DNA of 64,000 nucleotides, from assembly GCA_023079485.1 (NCBI GenBank), contig CM041084.1:101660467-101724466 (forward strand), written 5' to 3'. Shown one piece after another: positions 11,732 to 22,185 of this stretch; position 1 is the first letter of the stretch, and the number at the start of each line of letters is the position of its first letter. The notes under the pieces were generated by a model, which ran no database searches, was not told the DNA's origin, and saw nothing but the letters and a program-made list of their open reading frames with translations. A program made the translations under genes and the position numbers. The stretch comes from Archilochus colubris. Lineage: Eukaryota; Chordata; Aves; Apodiformes; Trochilidae.

Positions 11732-13515
11732 GAAAAAGTGTGTCCACAGAATTAATTTATTTAACCTTGTTGTTGTACATTATAAAATACAGGCTGGGAA
11801 TTAGAATGATTTGTAAAATCTTTCTATTACAGTCCATATTAAAAATTGTGAAGGCACAGAAAAAGAAAAGAGAAAAAACAGTAAAAGGATTTAGGATTTG
11901 TTTTGGTTTGGTTTTAGTAATATGCTTTTTTTTTTTTTTTCCTGTGAAAAGATGGGAATATTTTTGTAAAAATGTCCTATAGCCTTATAAGACAAACAAT
12001 TAAGCACACAGATAAGAGAAAGAGAAAACATAACAGTTTGAGTCACGACAAGAAATCTATCATTTCCTCAAAAATGGGAAAGCCCAGGAAAAAGAAATTT
12101 CAGCTCGTTCTAGAATATTTTTTCTCTTCTTTCCCCATTTTGATGGAGTAAAAACTTGCCTATATATATTTAAGAAAATATTGAAATAGCTCTTTTAACC
12201 TTTCTCATTAAAGCCATACTTTATTTCTTTCATGACAAGATATGTAATATAGATAACCTGGCATATATTGCTAGTTATGTCTAGGCAAAAATGAGTACTT
12301 AAGTTTGAATTATGACACATTTGCATAGGATTTGAGTTAGAATATGCAAGAAGATACTGAATTACTTTTTGCCTTTGCTACTATTATGAAACAGCTGGTA
12401 AAAATGAAAAGGAAAGTAGACAACATAAATTTCCTTGACTTGTAAGCAAAAAGAAACGATGTTTCAAAAGTATGCAAAATAGAACCTGCATTTTAGTCAT
12501 GTTTCAGATAAAAATTATGTTTTTCAAGAAAAAAAATTGAATATACATACAGTAGTATAGTTTCCTTATTACAGAACAATAATAAAATCAATGGTGAATT
12601 TGATGTGTTCTGTATGAATTCGAAGAGCACTGTTGGAGCAGGCTGTGGAATGCAGGAACCGTGATCTTGCTTTGTTGTTTAGTGTAAGCCAGTTGCATAC
12701 GTCAGTAGAAAGATGACTGTCAGTGTTAGTGTTAGAATTTTTGTCCCTCCATCTGACCAGAGGCCACATACTGCTGAGCTGGTGACCTCTTTCTTTGCCA
12801 AAAGAGCCTGATATGTGCTGGAAGATTAGGTAGAATGCTAGAGCTTGTCTTCCTTCAAGAACTGCCTCAGGCAACTCAGATCATGTTTGTAATGCCACAG
12901 TTGTTTTTCTACAATTTAGAAAAAAATATAATTCTGGTGGAGTGTGATCAGGGCAGGTATCAGCTAATTACTTCTCCATGTTTTATCTTAATGCACATAA
13001 GAGGTCTGCAAGAACTTAAATATCTTTAATCACATGTTGAAGAAAATACGGGTCACTTGGTATGAATGTCAGATTGATTTACTTAGTATCATTGGCCATG
13101 TCTAAAAATATTTTAATGTTTTTTCACACTGTTTACTGTCTTTTAACTATTGTAACACTGTCTTATGCTAGTTTATGAGAAGGAAGCCATTGAAGTGAAT
13201 AAATCTTTCATTATAGCAACACTGCTAATTAGTACGGTTCAAGATTTCTCTGTTTAGCACTAAGCAAAGCAAGTAGAGTAAAACTTGATTATCACTAAAA
13301 CTTTAGAAAAAGATATTTCATTTTGCAGTTTTAATGTCCAACTCCCATGCTCTCAAGTAAGAATTTTTTTTTTAATTCTGTTATTTTGAAGTTATCTCCT
13401 CTGAAGCTTGTTGAGATTGAAACGTGAACTGATCAGATTTGTTGTTAGTAGCATAAATGTGCATAAATTATTGTACCTTACATTGCTTCTGGAGAATGTA
13501 TGCATGCAGAAGACA
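11732..13515. other. Unique-looking non-coding DNA
   Basis: AT-rich, with a T15 run at 11926-11940. A minus-strand frame of 101 codons (12569-12874) has an ordinary composition but no recognisable domain and no clear splice sites. Nothing else is visible. Confidence 0.55.
11926..11940. repeat. Poly(T) run of 15
   Basis: Uninterrupted T homopolymer. Confidence 0.95.
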
Positions 13516-13535
13516 AAAGCATTTATAAATGCTTT
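13516..13535. repeat. 20-bp perfect palindrome
   Basis: The sequence AAAGCATTTATAAATGCTTT equals its own reverse complement with no spacer. It lies 12 bases before the 3' tail of the CR1 at 13548. It could form a small cruciform or bind a dimeric factor, or be a chance AT-rich palindrome. Confidence 0.9.
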
Positions 13536-13547
13536 ATAAATAGTTTA

Positions 13548-13755
13548 TCATAGAATCATAGATTCATAGAAAGCCAGGTTGGAAAGGAACTCAAGGATCA
13601 GAGGATCCATCCCTTCTAGATAATAATATAGTTTAAAATGAGATGTCCCAGCACCATGTCAAGCTGAGTCTTCAAATTCTCCAATGTAGGAGAATCCACC
13701 ACTTCCCTGGAGAGATTATTCCAATGTCTAGCTGTTCTCATGTTGGACAATTTTC
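13548..13755 (-). mobile_element. CR1 LINE 3' fragment, minus strand
   Basis: It opens with the reversed tail ATCATAGAATCATAG plus a partial extra unit, then CAGGTTGGAAAGGAACTCAA and a block reading GAGATGTCCCAGCACC. Only about 200 bases remain: the 3'-UTR and the last few dozen codons of ORF2. Indels break the frame. It shares 3'-UTR features with the copy at 11353-11731 and is more truncated. Confidence 0.87.
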
Positions 13756-16700
13756 TATAGTTTCCGTAGTTCTCTGTAGCTTAATTCAATTTTTTTTCAA
13801 TAGTTTAATAAATGGAAGAATTCTTTATTGACATTTTCATTTTGTCTAGTGATTTGGGATGATACATTTAATTATTCCTAATTTTTTAAAGTGTTTAATT
13901 ATACAAAATCATTAGTTCTAGCTGGAGGTTTTGTTTATGTATAAATACACATCTGTATTATGTAAACATATGCATGTTTTCTTTTCATTTGTTCCTCTAC
14001 TGCATCTTTCACCTACTGTTTGATTTTCTTTCCTCTAATGCATTTTGACATTTGCTTGAAATGTTCTTCAACAGAAACATTGCTGACATTTCTCGGATAT
14101 TTACAAACACGTTACCTTTTAATCCAATATGGCATCTCTTCATAGAAAATAACCTGAAGTAGAGATCTTTATGTTTAAAAAAGAAACCAGTAATTCTTTG
14201 AAAATTTTTTATTTATTTATTCTTTTTGTGTGTGTGTGTGTTGGTGTTGTTTTGTTCCCAAAATCAGCCAACACTGGTCAGCTGTGACTCTGCTGCCTAG
14301 AGAAGATATCATCCTAGTGAGAGTGGTATTTTAAGTGTGCATTTTTATTTCCTGCTCAAAATTTTTGATCTTTGTAATAAAATAATAATAATTTTGCAAG
14401 TACTTTCATCAAGTTCTATCAGATGAAGTATCTTAAATATAGCATTTGAACTGTGATTTGTTCTCTTGTGCTGATGCTGAAGGTGTGTTATGTATCATAG
14501 CTGCAGAACAGCTGTTTCCATATGACATACCTGGGAAAGTGCCTTGTTAGCTTTTGGCCTCTTAGTTGGAAATGGTATGGCAAAATTTCTGGAAGGTTCT
14601 TTTTTTTTTTTTTCTGTAATAGTTAAATCAGTCTCAGAATTATCTTTTGCTTCTTTAAATTATGGCCTGTAATTTCCAAAGCAAATGGCTTACATATGGT
14701 AAGCTTTTGAAGTAAAAAGGGTATGGAGGTTGCATAGGGAAGCCTCAGTGCAGGCAAATCTTACCCTTAGAAGAGGATGTGGTGCTTTCTTGCTTCTTTA
14801 GAAATAAGACACATTTCTTTTACAGTGTTCACTTGCAAACTTGCAAGTTGAAATGGACATGAGATCTTCCACTTCAAAACCTATTAATCTGACAGGTGTT
14901 GATTCTTGGGGGAAAAAAGTAGCTTTTTAACATGCTTTTGGCATGCTTCCATTTCAGCACTTGAAATCAAGTCATTAAATATTTGTGACAGTTCTAAACT
15001 TTTTGAAGAAAAATAGGTCAGCACTGTTGGTAAATCATTTTGTCTTTAGGTGTGGTGATGCCTTGAAAGACAGTAAAGCGATGACATTTATTCTTGTTAC
15101 ATGGGAAAAGTTTACATTTATAATCTAATAAATCCCCTCTGGAATTAACAGTACTTTCAAATCAGCAGTCAGTGTATAACTCAATGAAACTGCAAAAAGT
15201 AACTTAAGTATTGGAATGTCAAAACTGTAGTAACTCCTAATTCAAAGCTTGAAGTAACATTTAGACTACAAAAAATACCACATCACTAAAAGAATCAGGA
15301 AAGGTTAAACTATACATGGGAGTGTATGTGTGAGAGGTGCAAGAGATTTCGCAGCATTATGCAATAAATGGGTTGATACCAAATAAGATTGGTGTAGTTG
15401 GAAGTTACAATATGCTAATGGAGTTTCGAAAGCTTTGATTAAATTATTTAGTGATTTTACCATACTTATGTAATATTATCTGCTTCATTAGCTTAATTCA
15501 TTCAGAATTAAAAAAACCTCCTTTCTAGGCAGTTTTAGTGCAATGGTTAACTACTAAAAAAGTCAAAACCTAATAATTCTTAATGTTCTAAAATAAGGAG
15601 GCTGAAAGTCCATTTTGCAGTACATGAGTAGGAAATCATGCAGATGGTTTTTTTTCCTATGTTGTGCTTTTTACAAGCTTTCAGAAATTCAGTCCAAAAG
15701 ACTGCAGTGTATGACTTACTAAAGAGGGCAGTGATCAATAACTAGTGTTTTACTTTTTTTTTTTTAAATAAAAATTTATTAATTTCCTTACAATCCAAAT
15801 ATGCTACAGAATATTATCTCAGAGTAACAGCAGTTAGGATTTACATCCTATTATGGTTGTAATGCTATAGGGTAAGTTTGTTTGGATGGTTCTTCCAGAA
15901 GATGGTAGGAACACGATGTCTGGACATCACCATGACACTCCTGACAAAAAATACTGCAGAAATAAAAGTGAGGCTTTCCTTCCTCTTATTTCATGTTCAG
16001 CATATATACTGTCTCTCACAAAGTTGATTTTGAATTACAATAATTAGGAAAGCAATTTCTTTTCACTTTTTACTTTTTTTATTAGCTAAAACTTTTTGTT
16101 TGTGTGTTCTTTGTTGTTGTTTTGTAGTTGCTTTTTTTTTTTTCCCAAGAGGGAAGATGTCAAATAATTTTTTCTAAAACATAGGGGCTACTTATCTTTT
16201 AACTGAGTGGTTCTACTTTGGAAACTAGTCTTGAAAGTCAAGCAGATTTCAAAAAGATTGAAATAAAGATAATGATACATGCCCATTTTTTCCCTCCCTC
16301 ATAGCCACTAACATCACAGAAGAATGTATAGGGCTCATATCAGAGGTAGAATTAAAAAGTGCATTTATAAATGTCCTATTGTATAGCTAGTAAGCTAAAA
16401 TTATAATCTAATGTTACTATGAGCGTGTCTTTTTAATCATTACTTAACCTATCTCAGGTTTATTTTATACATTTACTGTTCTGACATTCAACACCTTTTC
16501 TGTAATTCCTAAATGAAATCACCAGCTTTCTCAGTCACCTATATTAATGAAACATAATATATCTAGGTATTTGAGTATTGAAACTGAATGGAATGTAATG
16601 AGCTAATAGCAATTGAAAGGAGATTAATAGCTCTGTGTTATGTTCAGGAGTTTTTAAGTAGAAGTTTTTCCCTTTTTATTCATTTATTCCAAGAAACCTC

Positions 16701-17435
16701 ACAGCTGAGACTGACCTCTGATGGGAGATTTACCTTGTTTAACAAACAAGTGTCATCAGAACTCCTTTAATTGCATAACCTCCCTTCAATTCAGTGAAAT
16801 GAATTTCAGCCCTGAGTGTACTTTGAGAATATAGAGCCAATGTTCTTGGAGAAAGACATGGCTAACTGTACAAAAACTTTGGGGTACAAGAAAACAGTCT
16901 GGAAGGCAAAGTGGAATTTGATGGTTTCATTTCCATCAACCACATAGGAACTCTTGCAGACAAATAGGCCAAAAGAAAGTCAGATTTGCCTTTTTTTGGA
17001 AATACATTGAAACTTATACTGACATCCAAATATGTCACTCAATGAAAAAATTTTTTTGTAATTAAATGCCTTTTTAGCAGAAAATATTGAGTAGTTGAAG
17101 TGTTCTGAGGAGCAATATTTTTGAGCCTAAGCTCCTAAATTTTGTTAACACATCTTTTCTTTTAATTTATGTCTGTCTCTAGAGAGATGGGTGCAATAGT
17201 TTTACGTATGTTACAAGGAGTTACATATATTTTAGACATGAAGGTGCGTAAGAGCTGCTGTTCATCTACAATTGTGGCATGTTATTAAAAATTCTTATAA
17301 GGCAGCGTAACAATAACATAGTTACAAACCAAAATAAATTTGAAAATATTTGGACAGTTTACAAATAAAAAGTTGAGTATTATTGGAGGGCTGGCCTGGA
17401 TCATTTACAGTATGTGACATCTTAAGTTTAGATTA
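13756..17435. other. Unique-looking non-coding DNA
   Basis: AT-rich, with a (GT)n tract, several T runs (14600, 15753, 16132) and no recognisable repeat family or exon. Confidence 0.55.
14227..14241. repeat. (GT)n microsatellite
   Basis: Short perfect GT repeat following T-rich sequence. Confidence 0.9.
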
Positions 17436-18087
17436 TTGACAGGAAGCTGAACATGAGCCAGGAGGGTGCCCAGGTGGTCAAGAAGGCCAATGGCATCCTG
17501 GCCTGTATCAGGAACAGCGTGGCCAGCAGGTCGAAGGAAGGGATTCTGCCCCTGTACTCAGAGCTGGTGAGGCCACACCTCAAGTACTGTGTCCAGTTCT
17601 GGGCCCCTCAGTTTAGGAAGGATATCGAGGTCCTGGAGCAGGTCCAAAGGAGGGCAACCAGGCTGGTGAAGGGACTCGAGCACAGACCCTATGAGGAGAG
17701 GCTGAGGGAGCTGGGGCTGTTCAGCCTGAAGAAGAGACGGCTCAGGGGAGACCTCATCACTCTCTACAACTCCCTGAAAGGAGGGTGTAGCCAGGTGGGG
17801 GTTGGTCTCTTTTCCCAGGCACCTCTCAGCAAGACAAGAGGGCATGGTCTTAAGTTGTGCCAGGGGAAATTTAGGTTAGATATTAGAAAGAATTTCTTTA
17901 TGGACGGGGTGATCCGTCATTGGAATGGGCTGCCCAGGGAAGTAGTGGATTCTCCATCCCTGGAGATATTTCAAAAGAGACTGGATGTGGCACTCAGTGC
18001 CATGGTCTAGCAACCGCAGCGGTGGTTCAAGGGTTGGACTCGATGATCTCTGAGGTCCCTTCCAACCCAGCCAATTCTATGATTCTA
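17436..18087 (+). mobile_element. CR1 LINE fragment, best-preserved copy in the window
   Basis: A 0.65 kb 5'-truncated CR1 on the plus strand. It consists of the C-terminal end of ORF2, a short 3'-UTR with GGTTGGACTCGATGATCTCT, and a tail ending ATTCTATGATTCTA. The ORF2 part is uninterrupted, unlike the decayed copies elsewhere. Its 3' end and terminal residues match the copies at 8193, 49535 and 60254, which defines one young subfamily in this window. GC content is clearly higher than in the flanking AT-rich DNA. Truncation removed the endonuclease and the catalytic core of the reverse transcriptase, so the copy cannot move on its own. Confidence 0.96.
17453..18010 (+). pseudogene. CR1 ORF2 C-terminal fragment, 185 codons open
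   Basis: This encodes the C-terminal end of the CR1 ORF2 polyprotein, which in a full element supplies endonuclease and reverse transcriptase for target-primed reverse transcription. Visible family blocks, in order, are [20 protein letters not shown] at residues 6-25, [17 protein letters not shown] near 38-54, [12 protein letters not shown] near 81-92, [10 protein letters not shown] near 141-150 and [11 protein letters not shown] near 155-165, ending DVALSAMV and a TAG stop. The catalytic reverse-transcriptase motifs lie upstream in a full copy and are absent here. The first ATG is internal to the original protein, not a real start. No promoter or transcript evidence exists, so a functional product is unlikely. 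Confidence 0.9.
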
Positions 18088-18868
18088 AATGAGCATGTCT
18101 TTGAAAGTTTGCATCCTGTATTTTAACATATCCATGAATAGATCAGCCATGGACAATGTTTGGTAAACCGTTCCTACTGTTAAAATATCTCTTTTCTATT
18201 TGAAATATGTCTTCTATTTGTCTGATTTTGGCTTCTAATGACTTTTATAACTAAACTTCTGTTGTTCTGTACCACCATAAAGTGGGAGGGACCAAGTTAT
18301 CACTTTTTGTCTGAGCGAGCTTTTTGGTAAAGCTGTTGATCATCTGCTCATTCTTAAGATTCTTTGCTACTCCTTGTTTTTATCATCTCTATGCAGTGTT
18401 GCAAAGGGGAGATAGATGGAAAGGGAATCTGAGGAGGGAAAGAGGACAGTTCCCTAGAATGCAATAGAATTATGAGAAAAAAGGTGTTCTTTGTGCTATA
18501 TAAAAATAGGAATTGTAATCCTTATAAATAATTCACCTTTTTGTACATTGCATGATAATGGACAATAATTTACCTCTTTTTTCCTGATTATTAGGTATTC
18601 TACACTTCAGAGGAAATATGAACAACAAAAGTGGCTATTAGCATCTTTTCACATCAGATAGTAATATGGTCGTGAAATTATACACTGTGGATGCCTTGAA
18701 CTATGCAAAATTCAGGCTGAATATTTTGTTATTGGTGTCCATGAGGTAGTTGAAAGTTATATTCTATGAACCACATTTTCTGGTAGTTCATTGAAACATA
18801 CGTTAAATATAAACTGCATAATGTGTAGTGAACATGTATGATTTCCAAGGGATTAGTATGTGCCATAT

Positions 18869-18905
18869 AAATTTCTTAAATTTCTTAAATTCTTTCTTAA
18901 GAATT
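18869..18905. repeat. Short tandem repeat, AAATTTCTT-like units
   Basis: About three imperfect copies of a 9-10 base unit, followed by a related inverted AATTTAAATT stretch. Confidence 0.75.
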
Positions 18906-19390
18906 TAAATTAAACAATTTTCTACTCAAATGAATTGTGCAGTGGTAATGCTTAGGGCCTGATTTCAACAAAAGCACTTTTGCTAACCTATTAGCATGTG
19001 TTCAAAGCAATTACAAGAACAATGAGCTTAAATTTAAACATTATAAAGAACTTGTATATAATGGTAGTTTTAACTTTTTTATACATACTTCAGAAATCAA
19101 TGGGCTTTTTCATTACTTCAGAATAATTTTTGTAGTATATGTTTTATGAAAAGGAAAAACAAATCTTAATTGAACTAAATATCTAATGCAAGAAATTATT
19201 TAATTATTGACTTTTCTTCAGCCATTTTATATACTTATACAGGATAAGTGTCAGAAATAAGCATTTCCTTTTCTACTGAGGAGATATGTGACTCATTCAA
19301 CCATATAATTTGCAGTGTGATGATTTATATTAGACATTTTTATAGTCTTATCTGTATGTCTGTAGTTCCACTTGTGACTACAGTTAAGGG

Positions 19391-19404
19391 AAAAAAAAAA
19401 AAAA
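19391..19404. repeat. Poly(A) run of 14
   Basis: Uninterrupted A homopolymer with no recognisable retroposed body upstream. Confidence 0.95.
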
Positions 19405-19834
19405 GGTTATATTAGTCTGGATAGGAAAGGATGCTGAAAATCTGGACTCCTGGATCTAAACATGAACATGAAATATGCTTTTTTAATGTCTCATAAAACT
19501 GATCACCAAGGATTCTGAAGCACTTGCTGACCACATGAGACTCATCTGCTTGTATTCGGTTTAACTCCTGTAAGTTCTTCTGTGGGTGTGAAAGAAACTG
19601 GAAAAAATAGGAAAAGAAACTGGAACAAAGAAACATGTAGAAAGTAAGCATAAAATAACCAGATTTATCACAAAAGCACAAGTCTGCTCTTCAGAGTTAT
19701 TATGGGAAGTTCTTCCTTATCACATCTAGCAAAATTACAGTATTTACAGAGTTTATGCAGATGCATATACTTCATTCAGCCTGTTTTTAACAGCAAACAG
19801 TGTTAGTCTTGAGTAACAACTGATTTATTTTCTT

Positions 19835-20236
19835 AGAATCATAGAATCATAGAATGGCAAGGGTTTGAAAGGACCTTAAAGATCATCTAATTCTGACCCC
19901 CCTGCATGGGCAGGGACACCTCCCACTAGATCAGGTTGTCCAAGGTCCCATCCAGCCTGTCCTTGAACACTTCCAGGGACAGGGCAGCCACAACTTCCTT
20001 GGGCAACCTGTGCCAGTGTCACCACCCTCACAGGAAAGAATTTTTGCCAAATGTCTAACATAAATCTCCCCCCATCAAGTTTTTAAGCATTTTCTGTTTT
20101 CCTTTCACTACACTTAGAAAGCCCTACCCCAGCTTTCTTGTAGGCCCCCCCTCAGTTATAGGAAGGTTGCTAAAAGGTCACCTTGGAGCCTGATCTTCTC
20201 TAGTTTGAACAGCCCCAAATTCCTCAGCCTTTCTTT
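19835..20236 (-). mobile_element. CR1 LINE fragment (moderately old), minus strand
   Basis: It begins AGAATCATAGAATCATAGAA and continues through a block with GCAGGGACACCTCCCACTAG and CATCCAGCCTGTCCTTGAAC, typical of the CR1 3'-UTR subfamily also seen at 38954 and at the end of the outer copy at 50332. It ends near the region encoding the EERL motif (CCTCAGCCTTTCTTT). Frames are disrupted. A plus-strand CR1 begins directly afterwards, so the two copies meet 5' end to 5' end. Confidence 0.9.
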
Positions 20237-20987
20237 CAAATGCCAGGTCTTGCACCTGGGTCATAACAACCCCATGGTGAGCTACAGACTTGGGGAAGTG
20301 TGGTTAGAGAGCTGTAAGGTGGAAAGGGGCCTGGGGGTATTGGTTGACAGTCAACTTAATATGAGTCAGCAGTGTGCACAGGTGGCCAAGAAGGCCAATG
20401 GCATCCTGGCTTGTGTTAGGAACTCAGTGGCCAGCAGGAGGTGATTGTCCCTCTGTACTTGGCTCAGGTGAGGCCACATCTTGAGTCCTGTGTTCAGTTC
20501 TGGGCCTCTCCCTGTAAGGGGGACAGAGAAGTGCTGGAGCGTGTCCAGAGAAGGGCAAGGAAGCTCCTGAAGGGCCTGGAGCACAAGTCCTGTGAGGAGA
20601 GGCTGAGGGAGCTGGGGGTGTTCAGTCTGGAGAAGAGGAGGCTGAGAGGAGACCTCATGGCTCTCTTCAGCTGCCTCAAGGGAGGTTGGAGAGAGAAGGG
20701 AAACAGCTTCTGCTCCTTAGGGAACTCTGATAGGACCAGAAGAAATGGATGGAAGCTGAGCCAGGGGAGGTTTGGGTGAGATGTTAGGAAATATTTTTTC
20801 ACTGAGGGAGTAGTCAGGCTTTGGAATGGCCTGCCCAGGACTGTGGTGGAGTCACCATACCTGGAGGTATTTAAAAGGCATTTTGTCCTTAGAGACATGG
20901 TTTACTAGTTAGATTGTGGTGCTGGTCAAAGGTTGGACTGGATGGTCTTGAAGGTCTCTTCTAACCTAAAACATTCTGTGATTCTGT
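20237..20987 (+). mobile_element. CR1 LINE fragment, plus strand
   Basis: It starts with CAAATGCCAGGTCTTGCACC, encoding the conserved CxVLHLG block, and extends through the ORF2 C-terminal region to the 3'-UTR and an ATTCTGTGATTCTGT tail. The protein-level match is clear: [20 protein letters not shown], then [13 protein letters not shown], then [21 protein letters not shown] frame break near 20442 and a later stop at 20777 divide it into two main open pieces, so it is a pseudogene copy. It reaches further 5' than the copy at 17436 but is more damaged. Confidence 0.92.
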
Positions 20988-22090
20988 AAAAAAATTTAAA
21001 TTTGAACAGATTTCCTCAAAAAGAAAAAAAATTGACCATAATTTATCATATTTTATGAATTCGATGACATAAATAAAAGAAAGTTGACTTCATGGTGAAT
21101 GACCTCTGAGTTCTGAGTATGAAGTCAACATAAGCTTCATCAGTAGCTGATATTCTTGTGAGGTGCCATTCAGACTTGATTGCAGGTGTCACAAGTAAAA
21201 GTCTGATAATTTCTAGTTTAGTCCATTGATTATTTTTTAATTGCTAAAAACAATTCTGAGATAAAATTCTACTAAAAATGAATCAGCTTGTTATGGTAGA
21301 AAAAAAAATATTTAACATGAGGATAAAGCTACACAGTAATTTGGAAGAATGTGGTTGTTTATTTTTTCTACCATTATTACCTTGGTGAGGGATATCAAGC
21401 ATAGCTGAGAGTTCATATAAAATAACAGCTTTCTAGGCTTACTCTTGTAGGTACTTTTTCCATTTCCTGCCAAGTCTCTTAGTCATCTCAGTTTCCAAAA
21501 TGTCACCCGAAGCACCTACCACTGCAGATTCCACAAAGCAGCTCCTGTGAGGAGCAATGAGCTTGCTCTTCCGCTTGAGCTGAGTGCATCCCAGAACATT
21601 AATGCTTCAAATTTTAAGAAAGCCATCTTTTATGATTGGCTATACAGTGTTATATAATCTACATTAGATAGGTTTTAGTCTTCTCACTGCTACTGTATTC
21701 AGTGTGCATTATTCTCACCCAAAAAAAGCACTCCTGTCTTCGTTTTCTTTGCCAGTCTTTCCAGCTTGATGGTTGTGATTTGGATTACAGTTCATACTTC
21801 ATTTAACCTGACTGTCCTCAATATCTTCCAGCAAGCAAATACTTATTTTTTTACGATAGTTTTTTTCCTTAGTCATGTTGTCACTCTTTGCTAGACAGAA
21901 TTGTCTTTTCGATTTGCATTTTCAATCTTTGACTTTCATCTGTAAGGCCTGAAGATCTGTGAGGGGGAAATGTATCTCCCCTCCTTCCTATCATAAACCT
22001 GTGGTACTCTGTACCTGTACAGCAGTGGATCTTTCATATTCTGTATAGAACTTTACTTTTTGTTTTCTGTCTACAAGCTTTTAACTAAAG

Positions 22091-22185
22091 AAGTTAGGGG
22101 AGGAGGAGTGATTGTGGATGTTGGAGGATGGAAGGAGAAGAAGCTGAAGGAATGAAGTAATGAAGTTGAAGTAATGAATAAGGTG
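22091..22185. repeat. Purine-rich low-complexity patch
   Basis: G/A-rich stretch including GAAGTAATGAA-type short direct repeats. Confidence 0.65.

Larger units (their letters stand above)
18088..19834. other. Unique-looking non-coding DNA
   Basis: AT-rich. It holds a small tandem repeat at 18869-18905 and an A14 run at 19391-19404. No exon or transposon is recognisable. Confidence 0.55.

Noticed and set aside
17453..18010. A functional host gene or endogenous-virus gene
   Set aside because: Block-by-block match to the CR1 ORF2 C-terminus and a CR1 3' tail identify it as a LINE fragment. No retroviral LTR, primer-binding site or polymerase motif is seen anywhere in the window.
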